Shown here in pieces: positions 18,233 through 26,404 of a stretch of 64,000 nt of DNA. The position numbers and the translations under genes were made by a program. The stretch covers positions 62,001 through 126,000 of the forward strand of contig JANSWZ010000012.1 of NCBI GenBank assembly GCA_024743215.1, written 5' to 3'. How positions within the stretch are numbered: the stretch's first letter is position 1; the number at the start of each line of letters is the position of its first letter. This DNA is from Alphaproteobacteria bacterium. Lineage in GTDB: Bacteria; Pseudomonadota; Alphaproteobacteria; Rhizobiales; GCA-2746425. Below the pieces are notes generated by a model. That model was not told where the DNA came from. It made no database searches and worked only from the letters and a program-made list of their open reading frames with translations.

Positions 18233-18814
18233 TCAAAATTTCAATAGTTTCCGACGCGTGCGCTCCATATGCTCTCCCAACTGCGCGTCAGTCACATTGT
18301 TCATGTCATACTGAGCCAGATACCACACTGGCGTACCCGGTTTCATCACAGCGCGCATCATGCGCGTTGCGATTTTGCGCGGTGGATCTCCCAGAACCAT
18401 GGCCCGCCAGCGCTGAGACCCATAGGTGACAATGCAGGCCAGTTTGCGCAGATGCAGCAGGCCCGGCGTCAATTTTCCATCTGAAATGTGAAACGACACA
18501 CCGGGCAGCAACACCCGGTCCATGAAACCCTTCAGAATAGCTGGAAGCCCAAAGTTCCAGACAGGATGCACCAAAACTAGAGCATCCGCATTCAGCAACC
18601 GGTCCACATAGTCAGCAACAGGCCGTCGATTGATCTCCGTATCATGATAATTCAGGCGCTCTTCCCGCGATAAGATCGCGTCGAACCCTTCAGCATAAAG
18701 ATCACAATCATCCACCTCGTGACCGGCCTTTGTCAGTGTCTCCACCACCATCTTATGCATGGCAGCATTAAAACTGGTTTCGACCGGGTGAGCATAAATG
18801 ACCAGAACGCGCAT
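18233..18814 (-). CDS. Flavodoxin-fold NAD(P)H quinone reductase
   Basis: 193-residue member of the NQO1/KefF-like family: MRVLVIYAHPVETSFNAAMH start, HPVWNFGLPAILKGFMDRVL near 101-120 for FMN binding. It reduces quinones or related electrophiles with NAD(P)H. The gene is the last of the minus-strand unit headed by the binding protein at 24373 and lies 3 bases after the FAD-oxidase stop. It is clearly paralogous to the protein at 53572. Confidence 0.85.
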   Translation of the reverse strand: MRVLVIYAHPVETSFNAAMHKMVVETLTKAGHEVDDCDLYAEGFDAILSREERLNYHDTEINRRPVADYVDRLLNADALVLVHPVWNFGLPAILKGFMDRVLLPGVSFHISDGKLTPGLLHLRKLACIVTYGSQRWRAMVLGDPPRKIATRMMRAVMKPGTPVWYLAQYDMNNVTDAQLGEHMERTRRKLLKF

Positions 18815-18817
18815 AAA

Positions 18818-20233
18818 TTATCGCTCCAGCCCTGGAAACAGATAGGTCTGGTTGGAAAAATCAAAATCAGGATTATCCCAGGCGACCATTTTGCCCGGGT
18901 TGAGCAGGCCTCTGGGATCTGCTTCGCGCTTGAAATCCAGTTGCACGGCATCGGTTTGCTTCATGCCGCCTTCTTCAAGCGTATAGCGATGCGGATTGAA
19001 GATGGGGCAACCTTCTTCCTCGTGAATACGCATGATCTCCTCAAGGCGTTCCTCAGTGGTGAACTTCACGATTGGCAATCCGAAACAGGTGACATGACCA
19101 TCAAAGCGGACATACTCCAGATGGCCCATAATCTCGCCCGGAAAGCGTTTTGACACCGCTTCCACGCGGGCAACTTGATCTGGAAAGGGATAAAGCACCT
19201 GAAGATAGGTAATGCCCGGATCAACCCTGAGACCACGCAAGGTGGTGTGGTTCCAGGCCAGTTCAAACGCCGGCGGCAAACCCTTCTTCTCTTCATCTGT
19301 TGCTGTGTCTGAGCGATACAGAATGCTGCCTGGCCCCCGCGCCACAAAGGTCGCAAACGCGTCCATTGCAAATGGTGCCACCATACAGACACAAACGGAT
19401 TGGCCGTTCTTGATAAATTTTCGGTGGCGCAGAAAATACTGTTCGGGAATGGGCGCCTGGATCGGCGCGATGTTCTTGGTCAGAATACCATCCTGCAGGC
19501 CAAGATCATCACCAAAACGCACGGCTTCCATCCAACCGTCAAAAGCATCGCCTCCGGCAGGCTCGAACCCCACCAGCACATCCACCCAGTCATAAGCCGG
19601 TCCAAGCGGCATTTCCACTTCGGTTATAATACCATTGGTGCCATAGGCATGGCTGACCTTCTGCAGATCTTCGCCGCCCAATTCCAGAATGCGCGGCTCC
19701 GCCTCCATGGTGACCACACGCAACCGGATGACGTTGCCCAGATCCCGAAGCCCGCCAAAATTGATCGACCCGACGCCGCCGGACCCACCCGCAATAAATC
19801 CACCAATTGAAGCCGTCGCATAGGTGGACGGGTGCATCCGCAATTCCTGACCGCTTTGTCGGGCTTGCTTGTCAATCTCGGCAATCACAGCGCCCGGTTC
19901 GGCGACAAACCGCCCGGTGGAAACCTCTTTAACCTTGTTGAACCGTGACAAATCCAGCAACACACCACCTGACAAAGGCATGGCCTGTCCATAATTGCCG
20001 GTACCTGTACCACGTGGGGTCACCGGCACATCATGGGCAAAGCAGGTTTTCAGCACATGGATAACTTCAGCCTCGCTGACCGGGGAGGCGATCAGATCCG
20101 CTGTGACATGATCCAACTGACGTTTCAAAACCGGTGAATACCAGAAAAAATCGCGGCTCTTCTGTTTAACGATCGCCGCATTATCTTCGCATTTTACCGG
20201 GGCCAGATCAGCTATCAGCCTGGCAACATCCAT
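18818..20233 (-). CDS. FAD-binding oxidase (GlcD/D-lactate dehydrogenase type)
   Basis: 471 residues from ATG 20233, which has AAGGAGT at proper spacing. The PCMH/VAO FAD domain is clear (VTPRGTGTGNYGQAMPLSGG near 71-90; SIGGFIAGGSGGVGS near 132-146) and a C-terminal cap ends with NPGKM before YLFPGLER. Relatives oxidise 2-hydroxy acids or similar alcohols and amines. Here it follows the amidohydrolase gene by 28 bases, so it probably acts on a product of that ring-opening or deaminating step. Confidence 0.85.
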   Translation of the reverse strand: MDVARLIADLAPVKCEDNAAIVKQKSRDFFWYSPVLKRQLDHVTADLIASPVSEAEVIHVLKTCFAHDVPVTPRGTGTGNYGQAMPLSGGVLLDLSRFNKVKEVSTGRFVAEPGAVIAEIDKQARQSGQELRMHPSTYATASIGGFIAGGSGGVGSINFGGLRDLGNVIRLRVVTMEAEPRILELGGEDLQKVSHAYGTNGIITEVEMPLGPAYDWVDVLVGFEPAGGDAFDGWMEAVRFGDDLGLQDGILTKNIAPIQAPIPEQYFLRHRKFIKNGQSVCVCMVAPFAMDAFATFVARGPGSILYRSDTATDEEKKGLPPAFELAWNHTTLRGLRVDPGITYLQVLYPFPDQVARVEAVSKRFPGEIMGHLEYVRFDGHVTCFGLPIVKFTTEERLEEIMRIHEEEGCPIFNPHRYTLEEGGMKQTDAVQLDFKREADPRGLLNPGKMVAWDNPDFDFSNQTYLFPGLER

Positions 20234-20261
20234 GTGCGGTACTCCTTGAAAAAATAGAAAC

Positions 20262-21608
20262 TCAGGACAGCAACGGGTCCAATTCGCGATATTCCGGCAG
20301 CACGCGTTCAATGGCCTGCCCATGCCGCAGAACCACACGGTCCATCTGCGGACGCGACAAAAACTCATTGAAGCTGCGCGCCTTCACCAGCACCAGATCA
20401 GCCGGCCCGTCAATGTCAAACCCACCCGGCAGACCCATCGTTGATGCCGGTGTTTCGTTGATAATTTTGATCCAGTCTCCAATGGGATGATCCAGATGGG
20501 CAATACGGGTCGATTCCCGATAGACTTCCAGCGCATCCAGATCGCCATAAGCATAAAATGGGTCGCGTGTGTTATCCGATGAGACAGCCACAGGAATACC
20601 CCGCGCCTTCATCTCATGCAGCAGCGTCACGCCCCTGTATCGAGGCGTGCGTGGCGGGGCATCTGCTGACACCCGGTCCTGAAGATACAAGTTACACATC
20701 GGCAGGCTGACCACGGTGATATTGGCTTGCGCCACAAGATCAAGCGTCCGATCCACCTCATCATCCGATTGCCGGGACACAGAACAGCAATGACCGCAGG
20801 TAATCTGCCCTTGATAATTCATCGAGATCGCCTTTTCAGCAATCACCGCAAGAGAATGCGCTTCCGGATCAAGCGTCTCATCGACATGAAAATCCAGATC
20901 GATACCCGCATCCATCGCATCACGGAACATGTTTTCCAGCGTCGCGTCCAATTCCGGAACCATATAAGTGACAGCACCGGCAATGCCGCCTGCGGCCAGA
21001 ACGCTTTCCAGAACAGCACAGCGCTGCGCATCATCTGCCAGCGCATCAATACCCACAAGCGAGGCAGCCTGGAGGTTCATGCGCCCTGCCCAATCAGCGC
21101 GCATTTCAGCAAATACAGGCCAGGAAATACGGTGCTGGTCTGCGACCGAATCCAGATGTGTCCGAATAGATCGGGTGCCATGGGCATAGGCACAGCGCAG
21201 ACTGAACTCCATCCGACCGCGCACATCCTCCGCGTTCCAATTGGTCGTTCTGTCAGCAGTCACGCTTGCCAACGCCCCGTCAAATGATCCATCCGGGTTT
21301 GGTTGCCGAGGCTGGATATGTCCCTTGTCCAGATGCGTGTGCAATTCAGTAAAGGCTGGCAGCACCATCGCCTGGTCCAGATCCAGCACCGCCAGTTCAC
21401 CGTCAAAGGCACCGGGCGCGGCCATTGCTTTCAATCGACCTTCATCAATCAGGAAGTCGGCACAGACCAGATCCACATCGGGTGGAAACCCTGCTTTTGG
21501 GAAGTTCGGGCCATCCAGATCAGCAATCAGCGCAGCGGGAACCCGACCGCGAGACAACACATAACGTTCAAATTTGGGAACAGTCAGAAAACCGGGCAAT
21601 GACGTCAC
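20262..21608 (-). CDS. Cytosine-deaminase-like amidohydrolase
   Basis: 448 residues. Metal-site motif HTHLDKGH (about 90-97) matches the CodA/cytosine deaminase clade of amidohydrolases, with later GHCCSVS (about 272-278) and DNTRDPFYAYGD (about 349-360, Asp metal ligand). These enzymes remove an amino group from pyrimidine or triazine rings or hydrolyse cyclic amides. It lies in a unit with an FAD-oxidase and an NMT1-type importer, so a catabolic role on an imported N-heterocycle is inferred. Confidence 0.85.
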   Translation of the reverse strand: MTSLPGFLTVPKFERYVLSRGRVPAALIADLDGPNFPKAGFPPDVDLVCADFLIDEGRLKAMAAPGAFDGELAVLDLDQAMVLPAFTELHTHLDKGHIQPRQPNPDGSFDGALASVTADRTTNWNAEDVRGRMEFSLRCAYAHGTRSIRTHLDSVADQHRISWPVFAEMRADWAGRMNLQAASLVGIDALADDAQRCAVLESVLAAGGIAGAVTYMVPELDATLENMFRDAMDAGIDLDFHVDETLDPEAHSLAVIAEKAISMNYQGQITCGHCCSVSRQSDDEVDRTLDLVAQANITVVSLPMCNLYLQDRVSADAPPRTPRYRGVTLLHEMKARGIPVAVSSDNTRDPFYAYGDLDALEVYRESTRIAHLDHPIGDWIKIINETPASTMGLPGGFDIDGPADLVLVKARSFNEFLSRPQMDRVVLRHGQAIERVLPEYRELDPLLS

Positions 21609-21625
21609 GCTTTACACCTCACGCT

Positions 21626-22492
21626 TCAAACTTCTCTTTTTAGAGCACTTTCATGCCATTTACGTAATACCAGATGGGATATCAAAGACGTTGAAAAAAA
21701 GATCAGAATTCCGGTCACCGATATCAGCAGCAACGCGGCAAACAGCCTGGGTGCATTCAGCCGGTATCCCGCTTCGATAATGCGCGAGGCCAGACCTGAA
21801 CTTTGTCCGGCAGCCCCGGCAACAAACTCTGCTACCACCGCACCAATCAGGGCCAGCCCGCCAGCAATCTTCAAGCCACCCAGAAAGAACGGCATCGCCG
21901 CAGGCAATTGCAGGTGCCACAATGTCTGCCAGCGGGACGCGCCGTAAAGCCGATACAGATCACGCAGATTATGATCCACCGAATTAAGGCCCAGCGTCGT
22001 GTTGGACAGGATTGGAAAGAAAGCCACAATCCATGCGCATAGTAACAGCTTTGCAGTCTGGTCATCCACATAGATGTTAATCAGAGGAAACACCGCCACA
22101 ATCGGCGTGACTTGCAGGATGATGGCAAATGGAAACAGGGACATTTCCACCCGGCGTGAAATGGTAAACATGACTGCCAAGCCCACCCCACCCGCAATGG
22201 CCAGTGCCAGACTCAAAAAAGTAATCTTGAGCGTATTCAAAAGTGAGAATGACAGCAGGCCCCAATCGGTAATCAAAGTGTCCCAGACCAGCCCCGGTCG
22301 CGGCAGGATGTAAGACGGAATTTCATTCCAGACACAAAGTCGGTCCCAAATAAATATGGCAAGGGCAAAGATAACCAGCGGCAGCAGCCACTGCAGCACC
22401 CGATCCCGACGCTTGGCGCGAGCACGGGCCACTTCAACAGGATCGATCAGAGCTACATCGCCGCTAACTGCCTGAGTGTCCAATTGGCTCAT
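21626..22492 (-). CDS. ABC transporter permease (SsuC/ThiX-type)
   Basis: 288 residues from ATG 22492, which overlaps the ATPase stop. About six transmembrane helices and the permease loop YRLYGASRWQTLWHLQLPAA are present. N-terminal 45 residues are cytoplasmic. Forms the channel of the importer with the ATPase at 22489 and the binding protein at 23348. Confidence 0.9.
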   Translation of the reverse strand: MSQLDTQAVSGDVALIDPVEVARARAKRRDRVLQWLLPLVIFALAIFIWDRLCVWNEIPSYILPRPGLVWDTLITDWGLLSFSLLNTLKITFLSLALAIAGGVGLAVMFTISRRVEMSLFPFAIILQVTPIVAVFPLINIYVDDQTAKLLLCAWIVAFFPILSNTTLGLNSVDHNLRDLYRLYGASRWQTLWHLQLPAAMPFFLGGLKIAGGLALIGAVVAEFVAGAAGQSSGLASRIIEAGYRLNAPRLFAALLLISVTGILIFFSTSLISHLVLRKWHESALKREV

Positions 22493-23283
22493 ACTGAAAC
22501 CCCGGGCTGGTAGGAATCCATCGCTTTGTGCAACGCATCGGAGACTTCCCGACAATGCTGGCTATAGACGTCACTCGTGCGGAAAGCCTCATCGCGCGGA
22601 TAGGGTGCATCAATTGACATATCATCCACCACACGTCCCGGTCGGGCCGCCATCACAACGATCCGGTTTGAGAGATAGACCGATTCAAACACGGAATGGG
22701 TTACAAAAATCACGGTCCAGTTGAAGCGCTGCCACAGCTCCAGAAGATCATTGTTAAGCTTGAAGCGTGTGATCTCATCCAGAGCCGCAAATGGTTCATC
22801 CATAAGCAAAAGCCGGGGCCGCGTTACCAAAGCGCGGGCAATCGAAACGCGCATTTTCATGCCACCTGACAATTCACGCGGATAGGAGTTTTCAAACTGC
22901 TCAAGGCCGACAAGTTCCAAAGCTTCCATAACCGCTTCACGCGCCTTGGCTTTGCTTTGGCCTTTCAACTTCAGCGGCAAAAAGACATTCCCGAACACAG
23001 TCGCCCATGGCATCAGCGTTGGTTCCTGAAACACGAAGCTCACATCATGGGAGGCTTCCTCTGCCTCCATGCCAGACGCATCGCCCCAGGACACGGTTCC
23101 GGTCGTCGCAGGTGCAAGGCCGGCAATAATCCGCAACGCGGTGGATTTACCACAACCAGATGGGCCAAGCAGGCTGACAAATTCGCCCTGGTGGACGTCC
23201 AGTGTCATGTCGCGCAGGGCAACAGTGCCATTCGAAAAAGATTTTGTAATGTCGTTGAGGGATATCAGAGGCGATTGGTTCAC
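22489..23283 (-). CDS. ABC transporter ATP-binding protein (SsuB/TauB/ThiZ-type)
   Basis: 264 residues. Walker A GPSGCGKST (about 39-47), signature LSGGMKMR near 139, Walker B LLLMDEPFAALD near 160. It energises the importer of this locus and is translationally coupled to the permease gene. Confidence 0.93.
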   Translation of the reverse strand: MNQSPLISLNDITKSFSNGTVALRDMTLDVHQGEFVSLLGPSGCGKSTALRIIAGLAPATTGTVSWGDASGMEAEEASHDVSFVFQEPTLMPWATVFGNVFLPLKLKGQSKAKAREAVMEALELVGLEQFENSYPRELSGGMKMRVSIARALVTRPRLLLMDEPFAALDEITRFKLNNDLLELWQRFNWTVIFVTHSVFESVYLSNRIVVMAARPGRVVDDMSIDAPYPRDEAFRTSDVYSQHCREVSDALHKAMDSYQPGVSV

Positions 23284-23305
23284 GAGAAAACTGCCTTGAA
23301 CAAGT

Positions 23306-23336
23306 TTCCGGTCGCGGCGTAACGACGCGACCGGAA
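23306..23336 (-). other. Intercistronic hairpin between binding-protein and ATPase genes
   Basis: TTCCGGTCGCG (23306-23316) and CGCGACCGGAA (23326-23336) are perfect 11-bp arms around a 9-base loop. It follows the binding-protein stop on the minus strand and lacks a T-run, which suits an mRNA-stabilising or partial-attenuation role that keeps binding-protein expression high. Confidence 0.55.
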
Positions 23337-23347
23337 CTCAGTATGAA

Positions 23348-24373
23348 TTACATGCCGGTGAGTTTTTTCTTCAACTCAACACCAACGCCCTTGTTGATGA
23401 AGTCCAGCGTGTAAATTTTGGAAATATCCAGATCAGCCGGTGTCACGCCAGCAGCAACCATCTTGTCATAGAAGCTTATCTGCCGCGCATCCGTCATGGC
23501 ACCAATGCCCAAGGTTTCAGAATCGCCACTATCGACAATGCCATATTCCTTCATTGTCTCAATGGAGAACGCAATCTGCTCATCTGTAATGTCCGGATTG
23601 TCTTTTTTGATCATCTCATTGGCAGCGGCATTGTCACCATAAAGATAATTCACCCAACCCAGTATAGAGCCATCAACGAAGCATTTCACGGTTTCTGGCT
23701 TGCTGTCGATGGTTGCCTGCATGGCCTCAATTGTTGTTGAATATGTATCAAACCCATAATCGGCCAACAGGAAAAGATTAGGCTTGAAGCCACCCTCTCG
23801 CTCGATCGCGAATGGCTCAGAGGTGATGTAACCCTGCTGCGCAGACTTTTTGTCAGCAAGGAACGGAGCCGCATTGAATGTGTATGGTTCCCGCTGTTCA
23901 ACAGTGAAGCCATATTCGGCGATCATCCATTTATAATAGCTCTGAAATCCATTTTCGCCCAAAAACAGCTTGGCATCTTTCAGGCTTTCCCAAGTGTCGA
24001 ACCCCTGATTTGGATGACTGATCAGAACCTGTGGCTCTTTCTGGAAAATGGAGGCCAGAACAACAACGGGGATATTCTGCTCTGCTGCAGAAAATGGCTG
24101 CAGCATGTTGCCGCCCATATGAAACTCGATTTTGCCTGCAAGCATCAGCGCACGATTATTGACCTGAGGACCGCCTGGAGCAATGGTTACATTGAGCCCG
24201 CAGGCTTCATAGGTGCCGTCCACCACTGATTGATAGAAGCCGCCATGTTCGGCCTGTGCCAGCCAGTTGGTACCGAATGTAACATCTTCAAGAGCGCTGG
24301 ATTGGGTTGCGAATGTGGCGCTCAAGGCGAGCGCGCCAAAAGCCGCGAGGGTTTTCATGTGGTTGGACACCAT
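23348..24373 (-). CDS. NMT1/THI5-like ABC substrate-binding protein
   Basis: 341 residues from ATG 24373 (AAGGAAA upstream), with a signal peptide ending near ATQSSA; ATG 24358 is an alternative. The mature start VTFGTNWLAQAEHGGFYQS is typical of thiamine-pyrimidine (HMP) and related NMT1/THI5 binding proteins, with GGPQVNNRALMLAGKIEFHM following. Periplasmic. The family binds pyrimidines, sulfonates, taurine or nitrile-type ligands; the cytosine-deaminase-like neighbour favours a pyrimidine-like compound. Confidence 0.88.
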   Translation of the reverse strand: MVSNHMKTLAAFGALALSATFATQSSALEDVTFGTNWLAQAEHGGFYQSVVDGTYEACGLNVTIAPGGPQVNNRALMLAGKIEFHMGGNMLQPFSAAEQNIPVVVLASIFQKEPQVLISHPNQGFDTWESLKDAKLFLGENGFQSYYKWMIAEYGFTVEQREPYTFNAAPFLADKKSAQQGYITSEPFAIEREGGFKPNLFLLADYGFDTYSTTIEAMQATIDSKPETVKCFVDGSILGWVNYLYGDNAAANEMIKKDNPDITDEQIAFSIETMKEYGIVDSGDSETLGIGAMTDARQISFYDKMVAAGVTPADLDISKIYTLDFINKGVGVELKKKLTGM

Positions 24374-24444
24374 GGAAAGTTTCCTTTTGCTTGCAAAAAT
24401 TGAGACCGTGTTGGGAAGGGTCGCCAACAGTGTGTGATGCAGTG

Positions 24445-24501
24445 CACCAAAAAATCAAGCGCCAAGGTGACGCAAATTCCTCATTGGGGTATTTTTTGGT
24501 G
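24445..24501. promoter_or_regulatory. Perfect 11-bp inverted repeat in the divergent promoter region
   Basis: CACCAAAAAAT (24445-24455) and ATTTTTTGGTG (24491-24501) are exact reverse complements separated by 35 bases, between the divergent binding-protein (24373) and RidA (24616) starts. The spacing suits two half-sites bridged by a dimeric regulator. No regulator gene lies next to this locus. Confidence 0.5.
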
Positions 24502-24615
24502 TAATAAAAACTAAGCCTGAAACACAAATCGAAACCAAGACCGGCATACCGGCTGGTCAAAGATCCATTTTTCGCACTTAACCGATACTCACTGTAACAC
24601 ACAGGATATGACCGA

Positions 24616-25014
24616 ATGGCAGATCAGTTTCCACGGCACACGCCCGCGACGATCAGAGCGCCTTTTGCCAATTACAGCCATGGCGTGGAAGTACCGCCAA
24701 ATGCGCGCCTTCTTGTTTGCTCCGGTCAATTGGGGATAACGCCAGATGATCAGATCCCCGAAGGGGCGGAAGCACAGACAGATCTTATCTTTCAAAACAT
24801 TGCGGAAATTCTGGCAAGTGCTGCAATGGATCTGTCGCACATTGTACGGATTAATGCCTATGTCAGCCATCGCGACCATCTGGCAGGCTACATGCGCGCC
24901 CGAGACAATTATGTCTCAGAGTCACCGCCTGCATCGACGCTGATGATTGTGTCTGGATTTGCGCGTGAAGAATTTGTTGTGGAGATTGAGGTGCTGGCTG
25001 CCCGGTGTGATTGA
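24616..25014 (+). CDS. RidA family enamine/imine deaminase
   Basis: 132 residues of the YjgF/YER057c/UK114 family: VCSGQLGI near 38, ASAAMDLSHIVRINAYVSHRD near 75, SPPASTLMIVSGFAREEFVVEIEV to the C-terminus. RidA proteins hydrolyse reactive enamines and imines. Divergent from the FAD-oxidase/amidohydrolase unit, it could clear an imine made by the FAD oxidase. Confidence 0.88.
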   Translation: MADQFPRHTPATIRAPFANYSHGVEVPPNARLLVCSGQLGITPDDQIPEGAEAQTDLIFQNIAEILASAAMDLSHIVRINAYVSHRDHLAGYMRARDNYVSESPPASTLMIVSGFAREEFVVEIEVLAARCD

Positions 25015-25037
25015 GGGCACGGACTCCAGCAGAGTGC

Positions 25038-25060
25038 TGGCCAGCCGGTCTGGCTGACCA
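25038..25060. terminator. Possible bidirectional hairpin between convergent genes
   Basis: TGGCCAGCC pairs with GGCTGACCA around GGTCT (one mismatch) between the RidA stop (25014) and the convergent DUF1476 stop (25075). An A-rich stretch follows at 25061-25074 but no strong T-run on the plus strand. Confidence 0.35.
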
Positions 25061-25074
25061 GAAAGACTAAAAAA

Positions 25075-25383
25075 TCAGTCGGTCACCAGCATTTCCGCGC
25101 GGGCCGTACGCTCGGCATTCTGGAATGCGACTCTGATCTGACTGTTGGCGAGAGCAACGCCACAATTTGAAAGGTCCTGAGCCACTTTGTTGATCATCGG
25201 ATCAGTTCCGGGCGTCACCCTATCCGTGTGAAGAACATCCCGGACATAGAGCTGCAGCTCGTCACCATGGAGGCCCATTTTGTGTCCGGCCCAAAGGCCT
25301 AGAATATAGTCGCGCCGCGCGTTTACGCAGCCGTCTGTAGATGCCTCAATTTCTTGTGGCTCGATCGTCTGAATTGGTAACAT
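25075..25383 (-). CDS. Divergent DUF1476 (ATPase inhibitor zeta subunit-like) protein
   Basis: 102 residues from ATG 25383. The core NARRDYILGLWAGHKMGL (about 21-38) and the following four-helix pattern match the alphaproteobacterial F1-ATPase inhibitor zeta family. The N-terminus, which in true zeta subunits carries the inhibitory FDDRE..AFE segment, is replaced by an unrelated MLPIQTIEPQEIEASTDG stretch. It is probably a paralog, perhaps without inhibitory function. No ATP synthase gene is nearby. Confidence 0.75.
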   Translation of the reverse strand: MLPIQTIEPQEIEASTDGCVNARRDYILGLWAGHKMGLHGDELQLYVRDVLHTDRVTPGTDPMINKVAQDLSNCGVALANSQIRVAFQNAERTARAEMLVTD

Positions 25384-25538
25384 GATCTCTTTTTTGTGGT
25401 TTAATAAGTTGCGGCGATCCTTGACACGCGAAGCAACTCTGGTTCGACTTACGCGAGAGCGTTTGATCACAAAATGTGGTGGAAATAGGATCAAATCCGA
25501 CGCAATCTGAATTCTGTTGATTTTCTTTGGAAACCCTT

Positions 25539-26267
25539 ATGAAACCTTTGGTTCTTGTCACGTCAGATGTTGTGCAGACAGGTGGCTATGATTGGCATGG
25601 CGCCATTGATACCTACCTGAAAGCAGTCTCGGAAGTTTCCGGGGCGCAACCCATTATTCTCCCCGCTCTGACTTCAAAAACAGACTTTGAAAGCATCTTG
25701 AGGCGGGTAGATGGCGTTCTGGTGACAGGTTCCAAAAGCAACGTCTTCCCGCAGATCTACGGCCAGAGCCCCACTGAAAAACATGAACCCTATGATCATG
25801 ACCGCGACGGCACAACTCTGCCATTGATCCGCAAGGCCATTGCACGTGGTACGCCTCTGCTGGCCATCTGCAGAGGACATCAGGAACTGAACGTCGCCTA
25901 TGGCGGTACACTGCAAACGGAAATTCAGGAAAATCGGGGGATCATGGATCACCGCGCCGTCACCCATCCGGATCAGGACGTCCGATACAAGATCGCGCAC
26001 ACCATCAACCCGGTAAAAGATGGCCTTCTGGCACGTATTTTGGGCAATGCGCCAATCGCCATCAATTCATTGCATCGCCAGGCCATTGACCGTTTGGCAG
26101 ATGGCCTTTCCATTGAAGCGACAGCCGATGATGGGACGATTGAAGCCATCTCCGTTGATGGCGCCAAGGCCTTCGCCCTTGGCGTGCAATGGCACCCGGA
26201 ATATTGGGCGGCAAGTGATGCAGTATCCAAGAAGATTTTTGCGTATTTTGGATCCATCATACGGTGA
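25539..26267 (+). CDS. Gamma-glutamyl-gamma-aminobutyrate hydrolase family (class I glutamine amidotransferase-like)
   Basis: 242 residues from ATG 25539. The catalytic cysteine lies in LLAICRGHQELNV (C near 110) and the His-Glu pair in GVQWHPEYW near 222, as in PuuD. Such enzymes cleave gamma-glutamyl amides in polyamine breakdown. It stands alone, between the DUF1476 gene and the intergenic palindrome at 26280, so the substrate is not clear. Confidence 0.88.
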   Translation: MKPLVLVTSDVVQTGGYDWHGAIDTYLKAVSEVSGAQPIILPALTSKTDFESILRRVDGVLVTGSKSNVFPQIYGQSPTEKHEPYDHDRDGTTLPLIRKAIARGTPLLAICRGHQELNVAYGGTLQTEIQENRGIMDHRAVTHPDQDVRYKIAHTINPVKDGLLARILGNAPIAINSLHRQAIDRLADGLSIEATADDGTIEAISVDGAKAFALGVQWHPEYWAASDAVSKKIFAYFGSIIR

Positions 26268-26279
26268 TGAATGGCTGCA

Positions 26280-26395
26280 GTGGATCCTCGGAACAAGTCC
26301 GAGGATGACGGTGGTGGATTGCAAAGCTCACGAACTCAGTTCAGCGCAAACAGCCCTTAAAGCGCGTCATCCTCGGACTTGTTCCCAGGATCCAC
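26280..26395. repeat. Intergenic inverted-repeat element (Rhizobiales palindromic type)
   Basis: Arms 26280-26310 and 26365-26395 match as reverse complements over 31 bases with one mismatch, and each arm is itself palindromic (CCTCGG..CCGAGG around AACAAGT). It lies between the convergent PuuD-like and NicO genes. The CATCCTCGGACTTGTTCC core resembles the dispersed palindromes common in Rhizobiales intergenic spaces. Confidence 0.8.
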
Positions 26396-26404
26396 CACTT
26401 CCCG

